This document shows positions 23,926-36,500 of a DNA stretch of 64,000 bases, piece by piece (position 1 is the stretch's first letter; each line of letters opens with the position of its first letter). Source of the DNA: Aegilops tauschii subsp. strangulata. Lineage: Eukaryota; Streptophyta; Magnoliopsida; Poales; Poaceae. Made by a program: the position numbers and the translations under genes. Where the stretch lies: positions 502,478,601-502,542,600 of the forward strand of contig NC_053035.3 in the NCBI RefSeq assembly GCF_002575655.3, given 5' to 3'. The notes below the pieces were generated by a model. That model saw nothing but the letters and a program-made list of their open reading frames with translations, did not search any database and had not been told where the DNA came from.

Positions 23926-24276
23926 CTCACCGCCTAGGCAGCTCTCTTGCACGACGCACATGGGCCTCGGGCTCACGTGCTCCATGCCTGCCAGGCCGTT
24001 GCTCAGCTGGGCCTCATGATGCTACACCAACGCGCACCCCAACAAGGCCGCTTCCATGCGCCGCTCCAATCGACCTGCCAGCTGCTTTTGCGTCATACGT
24101 CGCCGACTTCGCTTCCGATTACTGCTCGAAGATCAAAGCATGACCCATCCTGATGGTAACTTCCCGATGATATTCATCCCGTATTACGATCGCTTCCCGT
24201 AGATTTATGTCGACGCATCTTCTTCCTTTAGATCAACATCCAACGGCCTCCGAACAACCTAGCTCATAATATCATT

Positions 24277-24652
24277 TGTTTAAATAAATCCGAGACCACC
24301 GTCGATCATCCGAGGACCAAGCAATCACACGAGGCACGACACCGAGATTTGTTAACGAGGTTCACCGATATGGCTACATCCCCGAGGCCTGACTATGGGC
24401 GCTCCTCCCCATGACACTGCTACAATACTGCACCCGGTCGCCCTGGATGCCGGCACAAGCCGCCGGCTTCCCCTGCGTTCCAGTGCTATTACGTTGGCAT
24501 AGGTTACATCGTGTGTTTAGCCCCGCTATATATGAGAGGCCTAGGATACAAGTGTCCTAGTAGGACACGACTCAATATCCTATCTAAACACAATACAACT
24601 ACAAATCCAACTGTAACCTACCTTGTACACTATATTCGACACAACTCTAACA
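24277..24652 (-). repeat. LTR (5' in element sense)
   Basis: Begins TGTTTAAATAAATCCGAGAC and ends CACAACTCTAACA. A few percent different from its partner by eye, so the insertion is not recent. Confidence 0.9.
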
Positions 24653-25765
24653 ACGTGCATGGCGAGGGGCATGTCGGTATAGTTTGAGAATACCACACCG
24701 TCACTAGATAAACCTAGGAAAACAAGGTTCTTCGCTAAAATGGTGGTTACTGATTTCGGCACAAAAACGTGTAGAAATGTTTGTACTTTGTTTAGGATTT
24801 TGGGACAGGGCCGGTGAGGACCATTTGGTCTTGCATTGAGAATAAATGCCCCGTGACCGGACAAAAACAATTCACTTTTTTTTGCTTCGTAGTTTGCCCG
24901 GGAGCGTGCATTTTTCATAATGGAGAAAGAAAGCCTGTAAGCGTTCTTGGATTCAACCAAGAAAAGGATGTAAGCAATTTATCATCATACTCCTCGTCGG
25001 CCCGTGTATGTGACCGGACAGAGACCATGTAAACTTTTTTATCTATGTATTTGAATATGAAAATTTAGAACTAAGCAATAAAATTTTGTACTTGGCCAGG
25101 GATTCAACCAAAGAAAAGTATATCAGAACATACTTATTTTCTAACCTGTGCAGTCAGCGTATTTCTTTTATTAATGACAAATCCTCTAATTAGTGTAATG
25201 ATATATGCTAGATTTGGAACAAACTTTAAAACCAAAAGGAGATTTGGAACAAACTAACTAACACAAACAAAAATATTGATCATTAGATATCACGCACGAA
25301 GCTCTGAATCCTCTTTTTCCAACTTGCTAATGATACAATTAGCGGTAGGCCCCCTCCCGTTTGTTTTCTGTAACTGTGCAACCTATGATTTTTTAGTATA
25401 TATCAAACTCACCGAATTATAGTGAGCAAAAAGATACTGCTTTTCCAGCTCGAAATTAACACGAATGACTATTTTCAAGAAAAAACATACCTGCTTTCCT
25501 TCTAAGCGTTTCTCTATTTTTCACATTGCTAATCTCCAAAAAAATTGTTCTAACTCAAAACTATTTTGTGAACGAACTACTGTCTACAAGATCTGTAATT
25601 AGAGTGCTATAGTAACCCTGGATCTTTAAGTAATCCCCCCTCCCTGACAAGACTCTTCCTTCATTAATCGTCTTGACAGTGGCAACCTGCAAGAAAAAGT
25701 GATGGCCCATCAAATCAATAGTTCCCATCGTCCGCCCACAGCCAATTTCTCAGGTTGTGGAGGTA
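24653..25765. other. No feature recognised
   Basis: AT-rich sequence with scattered short frames on both strands (for example 24580-24960 minus, which runs into the LTR). No motif or repeat boundary was seen. Confidence 0.5.
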
Positions 25766-26821
25766 CTCCCTCCATTCCACAATGTAGTGTGATCACACTT
25801 CTCGAGATTCAAGTTTGATCGTAAATTTAGGACGGTGATAACGCCCACACATGTAGTGGGAGTGACATTCGTCCACACGCCCTATAACACACAGACTGGC
25901 TATATCACCGCATGCATGCATGTAGGAATCTTTTTGGATTTTTAGTTTTTAAAATGTTTTATCTCTCAAATGAAAAATCCCATTGAATATCCGTTTTCTC
26001 CATTAAATCCATCGCGACGAGATCTTCGAAAGTAGATCTCATATCAATGTTTGGATGACTTTTTTTTGGTTTAAAAGTTGCCATGTCTATTGCACATGAA
26101 TTGCCATGATGTTTACACTGAAGTTGCCATGATATGTTTCAGTTAATTTTTTTCTACATTTAAAAGTAAATTTTTACATATTATAAAACGGGGAATTAAG
26201 AAAGTAGACTTGCCATGAACCATAAACTAAAATTGTCATGATACATGCACTTAAAATTGCCATGGTTCATACAAAAAATAATTTTCATGGTCAAAGTACT
26301 GGAATTGCCATGCTCTATAAACTAAAATTGCTACTGGCAACTTTAGTGTAAACATTATGGCTACTACAATGTAAACATCATGACAACTTTTGGTCAATTT
26401 TTTTTTCGTCGAAACATATCAACATGGGATCTAGTTATGAAGATCTCGTCGAGACGGATTTAATGATGAAAACAGATTTTTAATTAGAAGATAAAACATT
26501 TTTAAGCCGAAAACTAAAAAGATTCTCACTGATGTCATCTGTTTTGACGTGGCAAAATGAATGGTAATGGAGGCATTTGGGCCATGTTGCTTCGAGCCAC
26601 ACGCGTGAGCGTTAACATTTGCGTAAATTTAACCAACGAGACTAATTGCGACGAGCACAAAAATTATACCACAGAATTATATCGAAAATATGATTCAGTG
26701 GTATAATTTTTGCTCCCGCCGCAGCCGGTCTCGTTGGTTAAATTTACGGTCAGATTTAGATCTCGAAAAACGAGGACGCATTAGGAAAACGTGGACACAC
26801 TACATTATGGAATGGAGAGAA
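25766..26821. mobile_element. Stowaway-like (Tc1/Mariner) MITE split by a Mutator-like element
   Basis: Left end CTCCCTCCATTCCACAATGT after TA (25764-25765); right end ACATTATGGAATGGAGAGAA followed by TA (26822-26823). These are inverted copies of the Stowaway consensus with the TA duplication. Without the inserted element (25830-26622 plus one 9-bp repeat) the MITE would be about 254 bp. An internal ATTATACCAC palindrome near 26660-26705 fits its foldback structure. Confidence 0.88.
25830..26622. mobile_element. Mutator-like MITE nested in the Stowaway MITE
   Basis: Flanked by a perfect 9-bp direct repeat GTAAATTTA (25821-25829 and 26623-26631). The ends are inverted copies: GGACGGTGATAACGCCCACAC versus, on the other strand, GCAAATGTTAACGCTCACGCG. 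The interior carries repeated TTGCCATG and AAACTAAAATTG words (26080-26390) and no ORF. Confidence 0.92.
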
Positions 26822-26823
26822 TA

Positions 26824-27287
26824 TAGATGTCGCTTCGCCCAGGCTCGGTACCTGTCCACCAACTTGGGGCCTACCATGGAATACGGTGATATACTACCTT
26901 TAATGCGGCGGTGGAAAATTCAATACGCCTGGCAACACATATCACGATGCTGGTTCTGCGGGGTTGATTCCGAGCTGCTGCAGATCGGCCTCTGCAACGT
27001 TTTTTCGGTTACTATTGGCCATGTACAACAGCAAACCGATCAGGAAACATCAAATCCCCATACCGACCTTGTGCATCATCGATGCCTATTATCTAAAAAA
27101 ATTGAACAAGCTCCAAAGCGAAGACATATAATTAAGATGCATCACAGATTAATTGTCAAAAAGAAAAAGATGCATCACAGATTAGTAGTATAACCCAACC
27201 TTGCAGACAAATTAGAGAGTGCTACGATAATCTCCCTGGATAACATCAACTAAACTACCATACGAGCGAGAGCGACTACCACACATC
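26824..27287. other. 3' flank of the kinase-NLR gene
   Basis: No repeat family recognised. A 16-bp word AAGATGCATCACAGAT occurs twice (27135 and 27167). The region just below 27288 would hold the 3' UTR of the minus-strand gene. Confidence 0.4.
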
Positions 27288-27563
27288 CTACGAGAATGAC
27301 CAACAACTAAAGAGCTTCTTCAGGAATGTCCCGAGACAGAGCACACAACCCTGGTCATCCATCACATCCTCACCATATAGCTGCCCTTCAATAACTGCCC
27401 TCTCATCAGTTGTAGCTGCAATATTGTTTGCTGCATCTGCCGTGTTGTTTGTCCTTGATCCATTTGCCGTATCTAGGTTCATGGCTGCCTCTGGAGATAA
27501 GGTCTCCTCTATCTCCACTAAATCTTCTACTTGGCCCCCAGCCGAAGGTGACGCTTTGATTTG
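27288..27563 (-). CDS. Exon 8: C-terminal tail
   Basis: 91 codons and a TAG stop, after an acceptor CTGTTCAG. Composition is acidic and rich in Ala, Asn and Thr (NGSRTNNTADAANNIAATTD), ending with a Cys-containing hydrophobic stretch CVLCLGTFLKKLFSCW. No known domain. The exon is phase-compatible (0/0) with exon 7. A C-terminal tail after the LRR is common in grass NLRs. Confidence 0.75.
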   Translation of the reverse strand, partial: QIKASPSAGGQVEDLVEIEETLSPEAAMNLDTANGSRTNNTADAANNIAATTDERAVIEGQLYGEDVMDDQGCVLCLGTFLKKLFSCWSFS

Positions 27564-30500
27564 CTGAACAGCAAAAATACCATAATGAAAACAATTGAAT
27601 ATGCAAATCTCTCTATGCTACCCCATAATTAAAGCAACAATATTTTTTTTTCTTTGGTGAATATTTAGGGCATTTGCCTTGTGCTCCTGTTCATTTGTTA
27701 CTCAGTAGTAATAAACAGCCACACGACACCTAGTTGACGTCATTATTTAATGAAACAAATTTATATGAGGTAATATTGGAGAAAATGATTACAAGGAAAA
27801 AATACTTGCAAATGTGGTTATTGCATGAAAATGAGGTAATAAGAAATACAAAACAGGGATAATCATATACTGAGATGACTCAGGAGGATAGAAACTCCTC
27901 ACTATCCAGTGCAAAAATTTATTCAAATACAACGGATAGCTAAACATTGACATACCTTATCTTTTATGTGAGGGAGCTTCATCATGTTCTCATCTGATTT
28001 ACACCACTGAGATAATTCAGGGCACTCATAAACATTAAGACATTCAAGCTTGGTTAGTTGTCTTATGCTGTCAGGCAAAGACTTGATCCCCTCGCATTGG
28101 CTGATATGAAGTTCTCTGAGAGAGGTGAGTTCTCCTAACCATTGTGGTTGTGATGCCATGCTTCTGCAAGCATGTACTCGTAACGACTGCAGCCGTTTCA
28201 GTTGTCTCGCTTGCACATTCAATCCATCTAGGTTTCCGTGCATTACCACCAGGTTCTCAAGAGATGTGAGCTGAAATAACCATGCCGGAACTTCTGCCTT
28301 GTCACCTATCCATCTAAAGAATCCTAGGGACATTGATTTGAGGGAGGATAATTGTTGGATAATCTCTGGTGAGGCGGCCAGATCAATACGACACTTAGTA
28401 GTTAAACTGTGGAGGGCAGGGAGGTGGTGCAGCAACCTCCACTGACGCAGGGGCAGGTTACAGTTATCTACTTCCAGTTTCAGATCGATTAATCGGTAAG
28501 GGGAGGAAGAAGCATCGGTCAGTGAGGAACACTCTGCCCATGCTGATGATAGCACATTATCACTCCCAGATATGATCCAAGACACAGCTCTGGGCGGACC
28601 TTGTTCTATTGTCAACTTGGGGCAATCCTGTATACTCACCGTCTCGAGCTTGGGGAACATGAGCTCATTCGCATCATCCTCACCACTGGAACATGTCATG
28701 TTCCACTTTTCCATGCTTTCCATACAACAGAGACCTAGCCATTCTAGGTTTGGAAGTTGGCCAAAGGCTGGGAGGTTATTGCACTTGGGAAAATCCGACA
28801 AATCTATCCGACAAAGATTAGGAAGATAGTGCCCAACACCCATCATCCAATCCGGAAGGCTGGCAACCCTGTAACCGTCTATATGCAATTTCCTTAAACT
28901 GCTCGGTGGCACTAGTTTTTCCAACACCTCCTTGTCAATGTGATTCACAGACATCTCAGTATAGTCAGTCCATATGAATGTTAAATCTTCAATTCTGTAC
29001 TTCTCCACCAGATCTATGCATTGTGCCTCTTCTGCAGACATCACATTTTCAAGTCCACTTATCTCCAGCTCCTTGTTAGGATTTGTATGCCGAAGCAGAA
29101 AGAGATTGCTGTGATATTCACCACGGGATACCACAAAGTGTGGCAACGAGGCAACATTTAATTGAGAGAGAGCTGATTCTTCTAAACTAGATGCAGGCCC
29201 ATTCAGATTTAGGACCTTCAGACATTCCATCTTAGCCATACTTTTGGGAAGCCTCTCTATATCATCACAGCCTAAGAGGTCCAGTGTATGTAGCTTCTTG
29301 AGGTTTCCAATACTTTCAGGTAAACTAGAAATCTGCGAATTCTCAGACATGTCCAAATGCTCAAGATTGAAAAGGGTACTGATAGAGCCAAGCAATCTGT
29401 CAATTTCTTCTTCTGACGGGGCCATAACATGCATGCATCTCGATAGATTTAAATACCGAAGATTGATTAGATTGCCGATGACTTTTGGCAACTCTCTGAT
29501 AGGCTTCGCAGCTTGAGCATTTTTAACTGATAAATTCAAATGTTGGAGTTTGGTAAATCCACTCAAATCTTCTGGTATAGACATGCAACAATGCGATAAA
29601 TCCAGATGCACCAACTTTTTGAGCTCTCCAAATGATGCTGGGAGTTGACATATGCGGGCACAACCTGATAAATCAAGATGCATGAGACCTTTCAAATCAC
29701 CAATTGAATCTGGCAATGCTTCGATCTCAGAGTATCTAAGGTTGAGGTAGTTCAATTTTGAGAGCTCGGTGATCCAGTTGGGAATTATCCGATATCTGAT
29801 CCGTGGAGCATGAATATATCTCAGGTGCTTCATTTGACCAATAAAATCAGGTAACTCTTCAATAATGCATCCACTTAAATCTAAGATGATGACAAGGCGC
29901 TTAGCTGGTGAAATTGCACCATCATGAAGCTCTATTTTTGCATGGTCTGGAATAAGCAAAGCTATTACTTCTTGAGGGAGACCCACAAACGACTTCAATT
30001 GCTTGCTAGGATCCGCAAAAATTGCATACTGGCAGTTTCTTCCAGCAAAATTGTCATTTTCATTAACTATATTGGCCAACATCGCTCTGGCAAGTTCGTG
30101 CACTAAGTCATGCATTGTGAAAAACGTACCAACTTTGTCCTGCCTTGCGTAATCCTGCAGCAAAAGGACCATAAAGTTTTAGAGTTTTGTATTCATTTAG
30201 TTATCTAGTAGTATATTTACCAATTGAAATATTTAGATATCATTTAAAAAAATGATGAAGAGGTTAGTATGTTAAATAATAAACTTCATGACCATTTCAA
30301 ATAGTTTGTCGACGCACCGAGTATACTGAGTAAACTTTTATAAGATCTTTTAGATCACTACTTGAGTGATCTAAACGGTCGTATATTAATTTACAGAGGG
30401 AGTATGATATAACACTACTACAGAAATACATTTTCTAATCCCCAGACCTAGTCGGTTTAAAAAAAACTGACACAAGAACATTCCCTCCTGCAGATGACAC

Positions 30501-33500
30501 TGACTACAATACTTCAACATACCCATGTGATAATATAGTACCATTCACTACAGCCTAGTAACGTTTGATTGTTTCTAAGTCTATGAGAGATATTCAAGCT
30601 GTGAACCCAACCTCTGCCTCGCTCCTTGCCGGTGATTACTGAAAGAACTACGAAATATTGATTTTGTACTAAGAAACCATGCATGAGATTTTTTCCACAC
30701 CATAGATCATTAGTTTGTCTCAGTTCCGAATGCATGCGGCAACCCACTTAATTGAGTTGATTGACCTTATGTACAAATACGAAGAACAATAACTCATCTG
30801 AAGAATACGAGGAACAGTAATTAATCATATAGTTTTATATTTTTGCGGTGGACACGGTCACATAGTTGATACACTCTGCAAGCATCATTTTCTAGAGTGC
30901 GGATATTTTGCACATGCGGTCATGTACACCATCTGCCACTACTTGATACTTACATCTGAAAATTATTTTTAACAAAATATAGAAACCGTAGATTCACAAT
31001 TGTGTGTCATATGAGAGTATGCAGCAATATTTGTGTAAAATAAACATAGTTTTATTCTGCATGAAGTAGGCAAAATTAGCCACCGTGTGCACAATAGTAT
31101 AATTAGTCCCAATATTTGTGTTCATAGCCACATGCATTTACACAGTACTTAAAGCTTGTACACTTACAATTTATGCAAAGAAATTAAATTTGTAACACAG
31201 ATGTATGCACTATAATAATACTTTTTCACCGAAGATGAAAATATATGCACTATCTGAAGTCGAATACATAAAGTTGAAAAGAATAGTAGAATTGTGAAGT
31301 AACTCACCAAAGGTGTCACTGAATATTGAAGGAAGGACATCCCCAAGAGTTGGGTGATATACTGCTCACAGAGCTGCATAGAATCAAATGTCTTAGATGG
31401 CCCAGGAAATTGAAGAGCTATCCATTGGTGAATTAGATCATGCTTTACTATGATGTGGCCTTTTGGAAAGATTCCACAATAGGAAAAGCAGAATTGCAAG
31501 AATTTATGCATATGGGAATAGCTCAACCGCAGCGATGCAAGCACTTCATGAGTTGTTAATGATGGATCTTCCAAACTGGATAAATGCCAGACATGACTGT
31601 CCCTCACTGACTTCCATTCATCATACGTCATGTATCCCAACATGTATCCAAGTGATTGAGCCGCTAAGGCCACACCACCACACTTGACTGCAATGTCCCT
31701 TCCTATCTTCTCCAATTGGGTTTTGCCAGATTTATTTTCGAAGTCACTTTTTTGTTTTATTATAAGCCAGCACATTTCATCAGTCAAAATCTTCAGCTTG
31801 TATGGCACATTTTTGGCAGTACTGCAAATTTTCCTTGCAATTTCTTCATGACGTGTAGTTACTATAATCACCTTGCTTCCCTTGCCAGGCCTTAGCATAG
31901 CCTTCAATTCATCTAACTTACGTGGATGCTTCTCCCACAGGTCGTCTAAAACAATCAAAATACTCTTATCAGCAAATAGCTCTGTAAGGCGATTGTGTAT
32001 GATCTGCATGTTAGCTATATTGCTGATCTTCTTTGATAACTGTGTTATTATAGAGTTGCCAATTTTATACAAGTCAAGCTTCTCAGAAACATATACCCAG
32101 GCCCGAGAGTGTCCATGGAATTGTTTGTCGTTGAATACCAACTGTGCCAAGGTTGTCTTGCCAATGCCTCCAATGCCATGTATTGGAAGGATGACCATCT
32201 CATTCGTACTACTCTCAGATAAAATAGACAGTATTTCCTTTTTTTCAGCAGTCCTTCCGATGATTAACTTCTCTTCCAAATATGATGATGTTTCCCGGTC
32301 TTCAGTCTTGTTGATGAAGAATGGTTCTTCCACACTTGATGATGCTTCCCTTATGTTAGGTACTTGCTCCGTATTAGCCACTGGATTTGTTATTTTGTCA
32401 AGCTCGGCTGTCATCACCTTCAACGTTTCAGCCAATGAATTCTTGAGATCAATTTTCATAGACAGTGGCACAACTGCTAACTGCAACAAAGTTTTATGTT
32501 TAAACTCTCTGGGATGACTAGGCTAAATGTCAGCTGTAAGCTAACTTACAAATAGGCAATTTCACACAATTCTTCGATTAAACTACTCTCCCATTGGAAT
32601 AACATACATATGAAGTCTGCGCTTCCTCAACATCATCCTCGAGTAGAAGTACCACCATCTTCGAGGAGATAGAGCTCCACGATGAGGACAGATGTTGAGC
32701 GAACATCTCCACAACACAAAGTCAGAGTTTGTACTACTGACTGTCATCTCAAAGGAAACACGATGGCGACCGATGCTACCGTAACAGTGGAGAACAACTC
32801 ATGCACCATGAATGCAACAAGGAAAGCTAATGTTTTATGTGTTTCTGCTAACTCGCAATATGTTTAACTATGAGATGTTTGGAGATGGCGTGCTACGAGC
32901 TGTACATGATTCTTGTACCGCATTTTTTTTTTCGTTTCTTACTTCTGGCTGTGTGCATCCTATCTATGTGGAGACAGGGTGTAAACTCCTTTGAATTGTA
33001 TCAGTGTGATGCTATCCTATGTGTTTAGTAAATCGGAAAAAAAAATCAGGATTTAGGAATAAGTGCCCATCGTCAAATTCTGAATCAGTGTCTTTTTTGG
33101 AATGACAACTGGTGTATCAAATGCCCTACTATATATATATATCCAATTTTTGGATCTTCTCTATCATGCATTTTCTGCACCCTTTGGTATCAAATGCCCT
33201 ACTATATATATCCAATTTAAAAGTTTGGAAAATTGAGACCCCTAACGTCTTTAGCGTCAGTAACATACAGAGCTCTGAACTCTGCATGTCTTGGTTTTGC
33301 TTTTAATGGAAATGGAGCCACTCCCTCTTGACCTACATAATTTTTTGTTCTTAACTCTATGCCTTGGTTGGTTCATGGTGCAATTAATTTATCTCGTTCA
33401 TGGTGCTTCTCTACATACTAAATGCACTAGCATGAGAATACGAGATGCTGCTTCCTCCATGATTTGGAGTTTGCGCCCTTCCTCCGTGATCAGTTCATCA

Positions 33501-36500
33501 AAGCACCCTCGGAAAAAAAGAAGGGACTTTTTTTTGCCGGAAAATCCAGAAAGTGTTCGGGCCTCAGGAAGCTCGAATTTTAAAATTTCTAAAGCTTCCT
33601 TTTTTCATTCAAAACGTTCTGGAAAGAATACCTAAGGTCATAATAAAGATGTCTAGTACTCCATCCGTTCCAAACTTTTAAATACACTGATTTTTTTCTA
33701 AAGGAGCTTCCTGGAGCTTGTGCTCCATATCACCTCTCCCCAGGTTTTGCTTGTTGCTGATAAAACAGAGCATGAACGTCAGAAGAGTGCTCCATAAGCA
33801 AGGAATTCTCAACAGATAGATGTGAAACTATTAATCATTTTTCTAGTGATCAGTCCAGGTGCCAAGTGTCCTTGTTACGGTGCAGGGGCTTGATTTCGTT
33901 TGTGTATTAGCTAGTTTTTTCATTGTCGGAGCTAGAAGGAATTAAACAGTTGTTTATTCGAGTACTTATATCAAACAGCCAGGAAAGTGTCCGGAGTACT
34001 GATGCATCAACAAAATTACGAATTGTCATTAAGGAAAAGATTAAAGTGGGAGGAACAAAAGAAATGCAAAGAGTATGTTTACATCTTTGGAAGAACAAAA
34101 GCTCTTGTGAACCCAGACAACTCTCTTCTGCAAATCATAAAATAAATAAATTCTCTTTTCTGTTTGGAGATTATATTCTACTTCCTCCGTCCCATAATAT
34201 AAGAGCGTTTTTGGCACTAGTGTAGTGCCCAAAACGCTCTTATATTGGACGGATGGATAGCTTACATTCTGTGTGGAGATTATACCTGTGCGTTGGGAAT
34301 ACCAGTTTCTGTGTCATTCAGGATATCAAGGATCCTTGCTATAGTGGGTCTATTTTTTTTTGAATCCATGCAATGCACTGCTGTGTTGATGCATGTCCAC
34401 ACTTGATGAATTAACTTCTCTCTTCGGTTCTTTGACGTGGGTTCAATCATACTACTGCACTTGGCAAGTACCTACAAACCAAAATATATAGACAAAGTTT
34501 CAGATGGAGAATAGAAGCATGATCTACAATACATGCTCAGATGAACTATATAGCATCTGTTTCAGTAAATTTCAAGTAACTTGTAAACTCAGATATTCCC
34601 ATCAATAAGAAGAAACTTTGGCAATTAAAATATGTCTAGCAAATAATATTTTTCTTTTACATCTCTACTATTAAAGCAGAATCGGACGTTGTTTTCGTTT
34701 GACCTCCTCCCATCGATCGCCCCACGCCATCGATTTTCTTTCACCGTGAGTCCCACTTCCACCTCTGGTTTACAGGACAAAACCACAAAACTAAACAGCC
34801 CTACCCCACGCACGCACACCTCACGATCCCTAACTGTCGCTACACCAAGGCAGGGTCCACCATGTCAGGGCGTTACACTAGGTGCGATCAGGAGGCGATC
34901 ACAGCTGCTAGGGTTTCGCTCGCGGGGATGGTTTCTTGCTGGCGGCCGTAAGGATTACAATGGTGTGATTGCTGGCAGTCATAAGGATTACGATGGCATG
35001 ATCCATCGGCTGGCCAGATCGTGTGTTCGTCGTCTCGCTCTTGCTTGGCTGTCGCACGGGGGCGATGGCTACGCACAAGACAATGCATCCCCTATGGAGG
35101 GTGTCCTGATCCCCATGAGGTATGATCCGGAGGAGGAGGATGCAGGCCACTCGGCGAGGCTGGGAGGCCTCATCTTGACGAAGAAGACCAGGGAATGCAC
35201 TTTAAGGACGAGCCAAGTGATCAATTCCAAAACTTAGATGGGTTGTTGTGGGCAAGGTATGTTTGTTGAGAAAACTCAACATCACGGGGATGGAAAGAAC
35301 CAGGAAGAGTAGGATGGGTTTGGCCGAGGGGAGGCAGCGGTTCGTCGCTGTTTGTACAACTCACGATTCTTGAGTAAGGACTTTGTGAATTTTCTGACGA
35401 GAGAATCTGACGAGAATGTTTCAATATACACAGCACCACGCCGCCACCGGCGCAACTAGCTGAGCGCTCAACGTGTTGTGGATGCGGCCGCGCATGGTTT
35501 CAGCTCATCATGATGTAGCATGGAGCCGTTTCCTTCTGCACGCTCCTGCATATACCTAGGCAGTGTATGAATTAGGCTCAAGCCAAGCTCATGTGCAATT
35601 TGCTTGGCCTTGTTCCACACGAGGACTGGAACACCGACGCGAAGACATGGTGTCGGTGTCAAAACCGGCGGATCTCGGATAGGGGGTCCCGAGCTGTGGA
35701 TCTAGGAACGATGGGGAACAGGAGATGAAGAACACGAGATTTACCCAGGTTCGGACCCTCTCTAGGAGGTAAAACCCTACGTCCTGCTTGATTGTATTGA
35801 TGTATGATATGGTTACAGAGTCGATCTACCTCGAGATCAGGTGAGCTAAACCCTAGATGAATAAGGGGATGGATGAAGCTCTAACCCTAAAGACTAAAAC
35901 CCTCCGGTTTATAGACACCGATAGGGTTAGGGTTACACGAGGTCGGTTACAATGAAGGAAAGATCAGGCTTGATCTTGACTTGGAGGGCACATCATGACT
36001 CCGGGGATCTTCCATCTATGCACGGATCCGTATTCTAGCTGGGCTCCACAGCGGCCCATTAGTCCGGCCCATACGAAGTAGGCCGACGCCCTGAGGACCC
36101 CTTAGTCCATGACTCCCTCAGTAGCCCCCGAACTAGCCTCCAACGCCGGAGGCTTGTGTCCGGCATCCGCATACTCAACGGTCTTCGGCTTGCAAGGCGA
36201 GTTCACCATCCGATCCGTACATGCTTAGAGTTCAATGGTATCCGAAATCCGGAGCATGTGTTTTGCTTAGCCTCAAAGGCAAAAATGTTCAAGTGTGAAT
36301 AGTGCCATAATTTGAAAACTTTTCGACAAAGGGTCGCGTCCAGTCATAACACCAAACGGCTGGAAGTTCTCGATGCGCGGCTCGAGGCCGCCCCTTCAAT
36401 GGCACGTCATATCAAGGCAGAGATTGTGCCCCGCTTTTTAAGGGATTTGATCAATGATTTCGATCCCTCCACCCGCGCATAACGTTGCGGTCATATCGGG

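Larger units (their letters stand above)
21579..24652 (-). mobile_element. Non-autonomous LTR retroelement without coding capacity (LARD/TRIM-like)
   Basis: Two direct LTRs, 21579-21952 (374 bp) and 24277-24652 (376 bp), are nearly identical and end TGTT...CTAACA. The purine-rich GGTGGAGTT next to the left LTR (on the minus strand) and a degenerate initiator-Met-type primer site (ATGAGCTAGGTTG, minus strand) beside the right LTR set the orientation to minus. The 2.3-kb interior has no gag or pol and is interrupted by a MULE at 23020-23925. Flanks (AAATT left, ACGTG right) do not form a target duplication. Confidence 0.85.

Noticed and set aside
31873..32517. 214-codon plus-strand ORF opposite the NB-ARC exon
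   Set aside because: It is the antisense shadow of a strongly supported coding exon and has no motif of its own.
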